The notes beneath the pieces are model-generated. The model was not told the origin of the DNA. It did not search any database and was given only the letters and a program-made list of their open reading frames with translations. Both the position numbers and the translations under genes were made by a program. Positions 1 through 5,364 of a stretch of DNA of 7,923 nucleotides are shown in pieces (position 1 is the stretch's first letter; every line of letters begins with the position of its first letter). Source of the stretch: an uncultured Phascolarctobacterium sp. (GTDB lineage Bacteria > Bacillota > Negativicutes > Acidaminococcales > Acidaminococcaceae); contig CASEGD010000043.1 in assembly GCA_949287345.1 (NCBI GenBank), positions 1-7,923 on the forward strand, read 5' to 3'.

Positions 1-897
1 ATTACCGTACTGCGCAGCGGCGTGGTCAGCGGGCACATGACGAAAGAAGAAATCAACCGCGCGTCGCTGATTAAAATGATGGTGGGGCGCGAGCTGAACA
101 CCAACTATGACCGCAAAGAGTCTCATTCGGGCGACGTTGTGTTGAAGCTGGAAAAAATATCCGCCCTGGGCGATATGCATACACTGGCTTTGGATAACGT
201 CAGCTTTGAAATCCGCGCGGGCGAAATTTACGGCATTGCGGGCGTCAGCGGCAACGGTCAGCGCGAGCTGGCAGAGGTTATTGCCGGTATGCGCCTGGCG
301 ATGGGCGGCAAAATGTACTTTTGCGGCGATGATTTTACCAACAAAACGCCGCGCGAAAAAATTGAAGCGGGCATCAGCTATGTGCCGGAGGACCGCCTTG
401 GCACGGGCCTTGCCCCCAATTTAAGCAGCGTGGACAATATAATTTTAAAGGAATACAACGGACGCTTTGCCGAAGGCTGGCGCATTAAATGGGAGGCAGC
501 GGTCAGCGCCGCCAAGCATACCGTTGAGGAGTTTGACATCAAGCAGGGCAGCATTTACCAGCCCGTTAAAATGATGAGCGGCGGCAACATCCAGAAGCTG
601 TTGCTGGGGCGTGAAATTGCCGCCAAACCCAAGCTGATGGTTGTTCTTTACCCCGTGCGCGGGCTGGATATCGGCGCGATTGAAGCCGTGCACAAGCTGC
701 TTTTAAAATTAAAGGAACAGAACACGGCGATACTTCTGGTATCCGAGGAACTGGAAGAAATTGCCGCTTTGGCGGACCGCGTGGGCGTAATGTTTGCCGG
801 TAAGCTGATGGGCGAATTTGCCGTGCAGGATATGGACATTGAAAAAATCGGCGCGCTGATGGCCGGCGTGACGGAAGACGGAGGTGAGGGCAAATGA
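1..897 (+). CDS. ABC importer ATP-binding protein, nucleoside/BMP type (5' partial)
   Basis: This is the C-terminal part (298 residues visible) of a double-domain ATPase that powers an importer of the nucleoside or basic-membrane-protein class, like Bacillus NupO. The frame is open from base 1, so the true start and the first nucleotide-binding domain lie upstream. The opening residues, ITVLRSG, fit the end of domain 1. Domain 2 has a Walker A-like loop GVSGNGQ (nt 241-261) lacking the usual Lys, a YVPEDR segment (nt 379-396), the signature MSGGNIQ (nt 574-594), and a Walker B region LMVVLYP (nt 634-654) followed by VRGLD. The catalytic Asp-Glu pair is Leu-Tyr and the switch His is Glu (LLVSEEL). 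Degenerate second domains are normal in this family, so ATP hydrolysis probably relies on domain 1. The stop overlaps the next start by ATGA. Membership in an ABC importer is clear; the substrate is inferred from the family and from the two permeases. Confidence 0.93.
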   Translation: MTVLRSGVVSGHMTKEEINRASLIKMMVGRELNTNYDRKESHSGDVVLKLEKISALGDMHTLALDNVSFEIRAGEIYGIAGVSGNGQRELAEVIAGMRLAMGGKMYFCGDDFTNKTPREKIEAGISYVPEDRLGTGLAPNLSSVDNIILKEYNGRFAEGWRIKWEAAVSAAKHTVEEFDIKQGSIYQPVKMMSGGNIQKLLLGREIAAKPKLMVVLYPVRGLDIGAIEAVHKLLLKLKEQNTAILLVSEELEEIAALADRVGVMFAGKLMGEFAVQDMDIEKIGALMAGVTEDGGEGK

Positions 898-1964
898 AGG
901 TAGTGCTTGAAAAACGCCTTGGCGAAAGCGTTAAAGCACAGATTGGCCTGCCTGTGGCGTCGGCGCTGATGGCGCTGGTGTTCTGTGGCGTGTTTTTTGC
1001 CCTTACCGGTAAAGATCCGCTGATGGTTTACGACAGCATGTTCAGCGGTGCGCTGGGCAACGATTACGGTTTGTCCGAAACCATCGTCAAAATGATTCCG
1101 CTGGCTCTGTGCGCTTTGGGCATAGCCGTTGCCTTCCGTATGCAAATCTGGAACATCGGCGCGGAAGGGCAGTTTTACATGGGTGCGTGCGCCGCAACGT
1201 GGGTGCCGCTTAACTTTCCGGATTTACCGGCGGTTATCATGCTGCCCGCGATGTTTTTACTGGGCGCGCTGGCAGGCGGCCTGTGGGGATTACTTGCCAG
1301 CTGGTTTAAAACGCGCTGGCTGGTAAACGAACTTATCAGCACTTTGATGATGAACTATATCGCCATCCTGTGGGTGGATTATTTGGTGTACGGCGACTGG
1401 CGCGACCCGAACGGGCTGAACTTTCCGCTGACGGCGGCTTTTCCCGATGCGGCGATGCTGCCGAGCTTCGGCGATTTGCGCGTGCACGCCGGTATTTTTG
1501 TAGTACTTATCGCAGCGGCCGTGTTTACGGTGCTGTTTAAAAGCTCTAAATGGGGCTACGAAACCAAAGTCATCGGCTCTAACCCGGTGGCGGCGCGCTA
1601 TGCGGGTATGAACATTCCGCGCAATGTGCTTTTGGCAATGTTTATCAGCGGCGCGGTCTGTGGCCTGGCAGGCATGGTTGAAGTAAGCGGCATCGTCGGC
1701 AAGTTGCAGCACGGCATCAGCCCGGGCTACGGCTACACGGCCATTATCATCGCGTGGCTGGCGCGCTTAAACCCGCCCGCGATTATTCTGGTATCGTTTT
1801 TGTTTGCCGTTATTCACGTCGGCGGCTTCATGCTGCAAACCATGGGCATCTCCGCAGCGGCGGCAACCATGCTGCAAGGCGCGGTGCTGTTCTTCGTCGT
1901 CGGTACGGAAATTTTTACGGGCTACAAGCTGCGTATTGTGAAAGGTGGTGCGGACAATGAGTGA
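894..1964 (+). CDS. ABC importer permease, nucleoside/BMP type (first of two)
   Basis: This 356-residue integral membrane subunit belongs to the BPD_transp_2 family and resembles NupP. It forms half of the translocation channel. The protein is very hydrophobic, with about ten likely membrane segments. Family landmarks are NIGAEGQ (residues 87-93), VNELISTLMMNYIA (144-157), GSNPVAARYAGM (228-239) and a glycine-rich GISPGYGYTAIIIAWL segment near 274-289. The start is the ATG in the ATGA overlap with the ATPase stop, with GGAGGTGAGG just upstream inside the ATPase gene, so the two are translationally coupled. It overlaps the next permease by 8 bp. Family assignment is firm. Transport of purine nucleosides is the likeliest role by analogy, but the substrate cannot be read from the permease. 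Confidence 0.93.
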   Translation: MKVVLEKRLGESVKAQIGLPVASALMALVFCGVFFALTGKDPLMVYDSMFSGALGNDYGLSETIVKMIPLALCALGIAVAFRMQIWNIGAEGQFYMGACAATWVPLNFPDLPAVIMLPAMFLLGALAGGLWGLLASWFKTRWLVNELISTLMMNYIAILWVDYLVYGDWRDPNGLNFPLTAAFPDAAMLPSFGDLRVHAGIFVVLIAAAVFTVLFKSSKWGYETKVIGSNPVAARYAGMNIPRNVLLAMFISGAVCGLAGMVEVSGIVGKLQHGISPGYGYTAIIIAWLARLNPPAIILVSFLFAVIHVGGFMLQTMGISAAAATMLQGAVLFFVVGTEIFTGYKLRIVKGGADNE

Positions 1965-2886
1965 AGATTTTATCGTTTCCCTGCTCGCGGCCGCTATCAC
2001 CATGGGTACGCCGCTGTTATACGCCGCGCTGGGCGAAGTTATCTGCGAACGCAGCGGCATTATCAACCTTGGCGTTGAAGGCATGATGCTTATCGGCGCG
2101 TGCGTGGGCTTTATTGCGGGCAACAGCTTCGGCAGTCCGTGGGCAGGCGTTGCAGCGGCAGTTGTTGCAGGGGCCTTGCTTGCGCTGATTCACGCCTTTT
2201 TAACGGTAACGCTGCGTGCCAATCAGGTTGTCAGCGGCCTTGCTGTAACATTGTTCGGCACGGGGCTTAGCGGCTATCTCGGTCAGGATTACGTCGGCCA
2301 GCCAGCCGGTGCGGTGTTCGGCAAAATTGCCCTGCCGGTTTTAAGCGATATTCCAGTTATCGGCAGCATCCTGTTTAAACAGGACGCTTTGGTTTACATA
2401 AGTTACTTTTTGGTGCCGCTGGCGGCGTGGTATTTTTACAAAACCCGCAGCGGGCTGTTCCTGCGTGCAATGGGCGAAAACCCTGCCGCCGTTGACGCAG
2501 CGGGCATTAACGTGTTCCGCCTGCGCTATCTGTACATCATCGTTGGCGGCGCGCTGGCAGGCGTTGCCGGTGCATACCTTTCGCTGGCGTATGCTCCCAG
2601 TTGGCTGGAGAACATGACGGCAGGGCGCGGCTGGATTGCCGTTGCGCTTGTCATCTTCGCCCTGTGGGACCCGTGGCGTGCCATGGCAGGCTCGTACCTG
2701 TTCGGCGGCATCGACGCGCTGGGCTTTAACTTGCAGGTGCTGGGGCTGCCGGTGTCGGGCTTCATTCTTAACATGCTGCCCTACATCTTTACGGTGCTGG
2801 TTCTGGTGCTGGTGTTAAAACGCCGCGGCGGGCGCAGCGCAGCGCCTCAGGCTTTGGGCCTGCCTTATGACCGTGAGGAACGCTGA
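1957..2886 (+). CDS. ABC importer permease, nucleoside/BMP type (second of two)
   Basis: This 309-residue permease is the partner of the preceding one and resembles NupQ. It has the BPD_transp_2 fold with about eight to ten hydrophobic segments. Recognisable family blocks are NLGVEGMMLIGA (residues 37-48), GENPAAVDAAGIN (173-185) and GRGWIAVALVIFALWDPWRA (223-242). I start it at the ATG at 1957 (MSEDF) because AAAGGTGG lies about 8 nt upstream. An in-frame GTG at 1945 would add four residues but sits inside that ribosome binding site. The 8-bp overlap with the upstream permease gene indicates coupled translation. The C-terminus is basic (KRRGGR), consistent with a cytoplasmic end. This is the last gene of the importer operon. 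Confidence 0.93.
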   Translation: MSEDFIVSLLAAAITMGTPLLYAALGEVICERSGIINLGVEGMMLIGACVGFIAGNSFGSPWAGVAAAVVAGALLALIHAFLTVTLRANQVVSGLAVTLFGTGLSGYLGQDYVGQPAGAVFGKIALPVLSDIPVIGSILFKQDALVYISYFLVPLAAWYFYKTRSGLFLRAMGENPAAVDAAGINVFRLRYLYIIVGGALAGVAGAYLSLAYAPSWLENMTAGRGWIAVALVIFALWDPWRAMAGSYLFGGIDALGFNLQVLGLPVSGFILNMLPYIFTVLVLVLVLKRRGGRSAAPQALGLPYDREER

Positions 2887-2890
2887 CGTA

Positions 2891-2916
2891 AAAATATCTG
2901 CCAAGGCAGGATTTTT
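2891..2916 (+). terminator. Probable Rho-independent terminator after the ABC importer operon
   Basis: Five bases past the permease stop codon, CTGC (2898-2901) pairs with GCAG (2906-2909) around a CAAG loop. Flanking A-rich and T-rich arms extend the stem through a bulge or small internal loop, and TTTTT follows at 2912-2916. The stem is short and imperfect, so some read-through into the stress-protein genes is possible. Confidence 0.55.
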
Positions 2917-2948
2917 ATAAAAAAAGTAGAACTTTTTAGAACATAGAA

Positions 2949-2966
2949 GATATGGAAAGCCATATC
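2949..2966 (+). promoter_or_regulatory. Perfect 7-bp hairpin directly upstream of the uspA ribosome binding site
   Basis: GATATGG (2949-2955) is followed by AAAG and its exact inverse complement CCATATC (2960-2966). The ribosome binding site GGGAGGTG begins at the next base (2967). In RNA this would be a stable 5' stem-loop that leaves the Shine-Dalgarno exposed, which could protect the transcript or tune translation. As DNA it could equally be an operator. The symmetry is directly visible; the role is inferred. Confidence 0.5.
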
Positions 2967-2980
2967 GGGAGGTGTTTAGT

Positions 2981-3418
2981 ATGTTTAAAAAAATTCTGGT
3001 GCCGGTCGACGGTTCTGAAACCTCGTGGCGCGCACTTAATAACGCTTTGGAAATTGGCAGAAAGTTTGAAAGTGAAGTTGTTGTAGTAAACGTAATCCAG
3101 CCGTATAACAACGCAGCCCTTCTGGCAGTGCCGCTGGACCACAGCACTATCAGCCGCGGCAACAGCGAACTGGAACGCATCGGCGACAAGGTGCTGGCTT
3201 ATGCTAAAGACATCGTTGGCGATTACCCGTACGAAGTAAGCTACGATATGGAAGTCGGCCATCCTTCGGAACGCATTATTGCGCTGGCTAAAAAAGTGCA
3301 GGCCGACGCTATCGTTATCGGCTCGCGCGGTTTGTCCGGCATTGCGGAATTTTTCCTCGGCAGCGTCAGCAGCAAGGTTTCCCAGTATGCAACGGTGCCG
3401 GTACTGATTGTAAAATAA
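2981..3418 (+). CDS. Universal stress protein, UspA family, ATP-binding type
   Basis: This 145-residue cytoplasmic protein is a single Usp domain of normal length. The N-terminus FKKILVPVDGSETSWRAL gives the first strand and the conserved Asp10 that usually contacts the nucleotide. Near the C-terminus, G114-x2-G117-x9-G127-S128 is a complete ATP-binding loop of the MJ0577 type, followed by the last strand VPVLIVK. Usp proteins of this type bind ATP and support survival under stress or growth arrest, but the specific role here is unknown. I start it at the ATG at 2981, 6 nt after GGGAGGTG. An in-frame GTG at 2972 lies inside that site and is rejected. It is followed 9 nt later by a paralogue of identical length, so the pair looks like a tandem duplication transcribed together. 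Confidence 0.92.
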   Translation: MFKKILVPVDGSETSWRALNNALEIGRKFESEVVVVNVIQPYNNAALLAVPLDHSTISRGNSELERIGDKVLAYAKDIVGDYPYEVSYDMEVGHPSERIIALAKKVQADAIVIGSRGLSGIAEFFLGSVSSKVSQYATVPVLIVK

Positions 3419-3427
3419 CGTGATACT

Positions 3428-3865
3428 ATGCTGAAAAAATTATTGGTTGCTATCGATGGTACGGAATATTCGTGGCGCGCGCTGGAATATGCCATGGCGC
3501 TTGCCAAAATGAACGATGCCGAAATGGTGGTGCTTACCGTAGCGAAGGAAGGGCTTACGCATACGCCGCAGCTTCCGCTGGAAAGCGAACTGGCGGGTAA
3601 CGTAAACGAACCTGCCATGCAGGTGGGCAACGACGTTTTGGGCGCGGCCAAGCATTTAATCGACCAGCAGCACATACCGTGCTCCTACACGCTGGTTATC
3701 GGCAGCCGCCCTGCGCCGGAAATTATCAAGTGCTGCATTAAGGAGCGCTGCGACACCATTGTACTCGGTACACGCGGCTTCGGCGCGATTGAAGGCCTGT
3801 TTAAAAACAGTGTCAGCCAGGCCGTTATTGAAAACGCCTCCGTGCCTGTAATTGTAATTAAATAA
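3428..3865 (+). CDS. Universal stress protein, UspA family, with altered nucleotide loop
   Basis: This 145-residue Usp domain is a tandem paralogue of the gene before it: LKKLLVAIDGTEYSWRAL aligns with the start of the first protein, and both end in VPV-(L/I)-I-V-(I)-K-type strands. Asp10 is kept. The C-terminal loop reads G114-x2-G117-x9-N127-S128, so the third glycine of the ATP motif is Asn. This may weaken or change nucleotide binding, or make it a partner of the first protein in a mixed dimer. The middle (residues 40-100) differs strongly from its neighbour and has extra cysteines (Cys85, Cys102, Cys103, Cys108). Only a weak GTGAT precedes the ATG, so translation is probably coupled to the upstream gene. 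A strong terminator follows 8 nt after the stop. Confidence 0.9.
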   Translation: MLKKLLVAIDGTEYSWRALEYAMALAKMNDAEMVVLTVAKEGLTHTPQLPLESELAGNVNEPAMQVGNDVLGAAKHLIDQQHIPCSYTLVIGSRPAPEIIKCCIKERCDTIVLGTRGFGAIEGLFKNSVSQAVIENASVPVIVIK

Positions 3866-3873
3866 AAAAATAA

Positions 3874-3911
3874 AAAATCAGCACTTGTGCTTATGCACGG
3901 GTGCTGATTTT
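3874..3911. terminator. Bidirectional Rho-independent terminator between convergent operons
   Basis: A perfect 11-bp inverted repeat, AAAATCAGCAC (3874-3884) and GTGCTGATTTT (3901-3911), encloses an inner GTGC/GCAC stem (3887-3890 and 3895-3898). The arms are joined through two G-U pairs, giving about 17 continuous pairs and a TTAT loop in plus-strand RNA. Plus-strand RNA ends in UUUUGUUU. Minus-strand RNA ends in an even better run of Us, because 3862-3877 is nearly all A. It therefore serves both the usp pair and the corA operon. Confidence 0.88.
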
Positions 3912-3929
3912 GTTTATGCGTATAATCCC

Positions 3930-4163
3930 TCAATACGACCTGTCGCCCATTACGGGGTGTTTGCCGGGGGCAAGGTGCAGGCGTTTTGCAAGTTCGACTG
4001 CTTCTTCCAGCGGCAGGTCGCCGCAGCGTTCGCCGTGTCGTTCAAACACGCAGTGCGGGTTGTCGCTGCCAACTTCGCCACCGGGCAGGTAGATGTATTC
4101 TTCGTTATCGTTGTCGGCAAGGATGATGCCTGCCAAAAGTTCTTCTGCTAAAATTTTGCTCAT
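3930..4163 (-). CDS. Small protein of unknown function downstream of corA
   Basis: This encodes 77 residues that I do not recognise. Translation is well supported: TAAGGAG (minus strand, 4175 to 4169) lies 5 nt before the ATG, and its TAA is the stop codon of corA, so the two genes are coupled. The protein has no signal peptide or membrane segment. It starts with a short hydrophobic stretch (EELLAGIILA), then an acidic patch (DNDNEE), then a Cys/His-rich centre with His37, Cys38, His43 and Cys47, and a predicted amphipathic helix (residues 51-64, LPLEEAVELAKRLH). The His/Cys spacing could suit a metal ion, which would suit a neighbour of a metal transporter, but this is only a suggestion. It ends 18 bp before the shared terminator. 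Confidence 0.72.
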   Translation of the reverse strand: MSKILAEELLAGIILADNDNEEYIYLPGGEVGSDNPHCVFERHGERCGDLPLEEAVELAKRLHLAPGKHPVMGDRSY

Positions 4164-4172
4164 TACTGCTCC

Positions 4173-5123
4173 TTAAAACATACGGCGCTTCCAGAACAGG
4201 TAGCCGATAAAGCCTGCCAGTACCAGCGAGCCGCCGCCGATAATTAAAAAGCCGTAGGGGCTGTCGGTAAGCGGTACGGGCACGTTCATGCCCCACAAGC
4301 CGCCGATGGTGGTCGGTATGGCCAGTATAATCGTTACGGACGCCAGAAACTTCATTACTAAGTTCAGGTTATTGCTGATGATGGATGCGAACACTTCCAT
4401 CATGCTGTTTAAAATGTGGCTGTACATTTCAACCATTTCGATAGCCTGTTTGTATTCGATGATAACATCTTCCAGCAGGTCCTCGTCTTCCTCGTACAGC
4501 TTGATGAGGTGCGCGCTTTGCGTGGTGCTGCGCAGACGCAGCAGTTTTTCCGTCACAATGTAGTTGCTGCGCAGGGACGTGGTAAAGTATGTCAAAGATT
4601 TCTGCAAATCCAGCATGTTGAACAGCTCGCTGTTTTCCATGGATTTGCGCAGGTGCTGTTCCAGTTCGTCCGTGCGTTTGATGATGATACGGATGTATTT
4701 CAGGTACAGCGTTGCGGATTTATAAAGTATCTGGAACAAAAAACGCGTCTTTTTAAAGGTGCTGAACAGTTTATAATTGTAGGACGAAAAATCAGCAATG
4801 ACGGCGTTGGGTTCCAAACAAACGGTAACAATATAATCCGCCGATAAAATAATGCCCAGAGGCAGCGTGTCGTAATCCTTGTTGCTGCGCAGCACAGGGA
4901 TGTCGATAAGGGTCAGTATCTGGTCGTCCTCGGTTTCGATACGGGATTTTTCCTCATCGTCAAGCGCGGCGCTTAAAAAGTCCATCTGGATGCCGGTGGC
5001 ATCGGCTATTTCGTGCAATTCTTCGGGCGAGGGACTGACGATATCAATCCAGCAGCCTTTTTCAAGGCCGTCCAGTTCCAGTTCGTCGATGCCGTTGTTA
5101 GTGCTTTTCATAATTTTGTACAT
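4173..5123 (-). CDS. corA: CorA-family magnesium/divalent cation transporter
   Basis: This 316-residue membrane protein of the CorA (MIT) superfamily has the usual length and layout. A large N-terminal cytoplasmic domain and a long helical stalk (about residues 130-255) precede two C-terminal membrane helices. Helix 1 (about 259-276) ends in the hallmark WGMN (277-280), with Trp in place of the commoner Tyr or Phe. Helix 2 (about 291-311) is followed by the basic tail KRRMF. CorA proteins work as homopentameric channels letting Mg2+, and in some members Co2+ or Ni2+, into the cell; the GMN motif forms the selectivity site. The ATG at 5123 follows GGGAGGG by 7-8 nt; a second in-frame ATG four codons later is less well placed. 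The symbol is given at family level. It is cotranscribed with the small gene that follows. Confidence 0.93.
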   Translation of the reverse strand: MYKIMKSTNNGIDELELDGLEKGCWIDIVSPSPEELHEIADATGIQMDFLSAALDDEEKSRIETEDDQILTLIDIPVLRSNKDYDTLPLGIILSADYIVTVCLEPNAVIADFSSYNYKLFSTFKKTRFLFQILYKSATLYLKYIRIIIKRTDELEQHLRKSMENSELFNMLDLQKSLTYFTTSLRSNYIVTEKLLRLRSTTQSAHLIKLYEEDEDLLEDVIIEYKQAIEMVEMYSHILNSMMEVFASIISNNLNLVMKFLASVTIILAIPTTIGGLWGMNVPVPLTDSPYGFLIIGGGSLVLAGFIGYLFWKRRMF

Positions 5124-5280
5124 TGGCAGTCCCTCCCTTCTGTTTGCTTAAACACTTTGTAACTTATACTTTATTCGCCGCAAAAACATAAAATCCTTTT
5201 AAAAGGCGCATTTAGTTAAATTTTTTACAAAATTTTAATCCGCTTGGGCGGATGTTTTACTTTTCTTTAATAAAAAAAGT
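5124..5280. promoter_or_regulatory. AT-rich divergent intergenic region with several dyad symmetries
   Basis: This non-coding stretch separates corA from the symporter operon. It holds three close-set inverted repeats: CCTTTTAAAAGG (5195-5206, perfect), AAATTTT-TTAC-AAAATTT (5218-5235, perfect 7-bp arms) and ATCCGC-TTGG-GCGGAT (5238-5253, perfect 6-bp arms). The last ends 27 bp before the symporter promoter. A shorter one, TGTTT-GCTT-AAACA (5141-5154), sits just upstream of the corA ribosome binding site. Such dyads are typical operator candidates. The AAATTTT repeat resembles a CodY box but has a 4-nt rather than 3-nt centre. I could not find a convincing -35/-10 pair for corA, although TATAAG on the minus strand (5168 to 5163) is a weak -10 candidate. 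Confidence 0.4.
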
Positions 5281-5289
5281 TGGTATAAT
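5281..5289 (+). promoter_or_regulatory. Extended -10 promoter of the symporter-hutP-sda operon
   Basis: TGGTATAAT is a perfect extended -10 element (TGn-TATAAT) for the housekeeping sigma factor. The -35 region is poor: TTTTCT at 5261-5266, with a 17-bp spacer, matches only three consensus bases. A weak -35 is common with extended -10 promoters and leaves room for an activator. Transcription should start near 5296, giving a leader of about 68 nt before the symporter ATG. Confidence 0.72.
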
Positions 5290-5300
5290 ATAAATAATTT

Positions 5301-5363
5301 TAGAGCAGGAGGGTAGTTTGGCAGGAAGGCCGGAAGAATTTGTGTAGAAAGGTAGTGCAGAAG
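5301..5363 (+). promoter_or_regulatory. NAG-repeat mRNA leader, candidate HutP-type binding site
   Basis: The leader is purine-rich and contains 13 AG dinucleotides in 63 nt. Two sets of three NAG triplets have an exact 8-nt period: CAG 5306, TAG 5314, CAG 5322, and then TAG 5345, TAG 5353, AAG 5361. A pair AAG 5326 / AAG 5334 has the same period between them. Bacillus HutP recognises two sites of three NAG motifs with 4-nt spacers; here the spacers are 5 nt. The second set overlaps the likely Shine-Dalgarno AAAGG (5348-5352) and runs up to the start codon, so protein binding would block translation rather than end transcription. No terminator hairpin is visible in the leader. The pattern is seen; its function is inferred from the HutP-family gene in this operon. 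Confidence 0.4.
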
Positions 5364-5364
5364 G

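Noticed and set aside
241..261. Missing Walker A lysine as a sign of a broken ATPase gene
   Set aside because: The second domain of sugar/nucleoside double ATPases normally has a GNGQ-type loop without the Lys, and the frame is intact.
648..1145. 165-residue open frame on the minus strand across the ATPase-permease junction
   Set aside because: It lies wholly opposite two well-supported genes, has no ribosome binding site and resembles no protein; it is an antisense shadow.
2916..2921. TATAAA as a possible -10 element for the usp genes
   Set aside because: No -35 lies at a suitable distance and the site overlaps the tail of the terminator, so I could not support a promoter here.
3885..4151. 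88-residue plus-strand frame opposite the small corA-linked gene
   Set aside because: It would begin inside the terminator and has no ribosome binding site. The minus-strand frame has a strong site coupled to the corA stop.
4416..4847. 143-residue plus-strand frame inside corA
   Set aside because: It is antisense to the CorA stalk region, rich in Phe and Gln, without a start signal.
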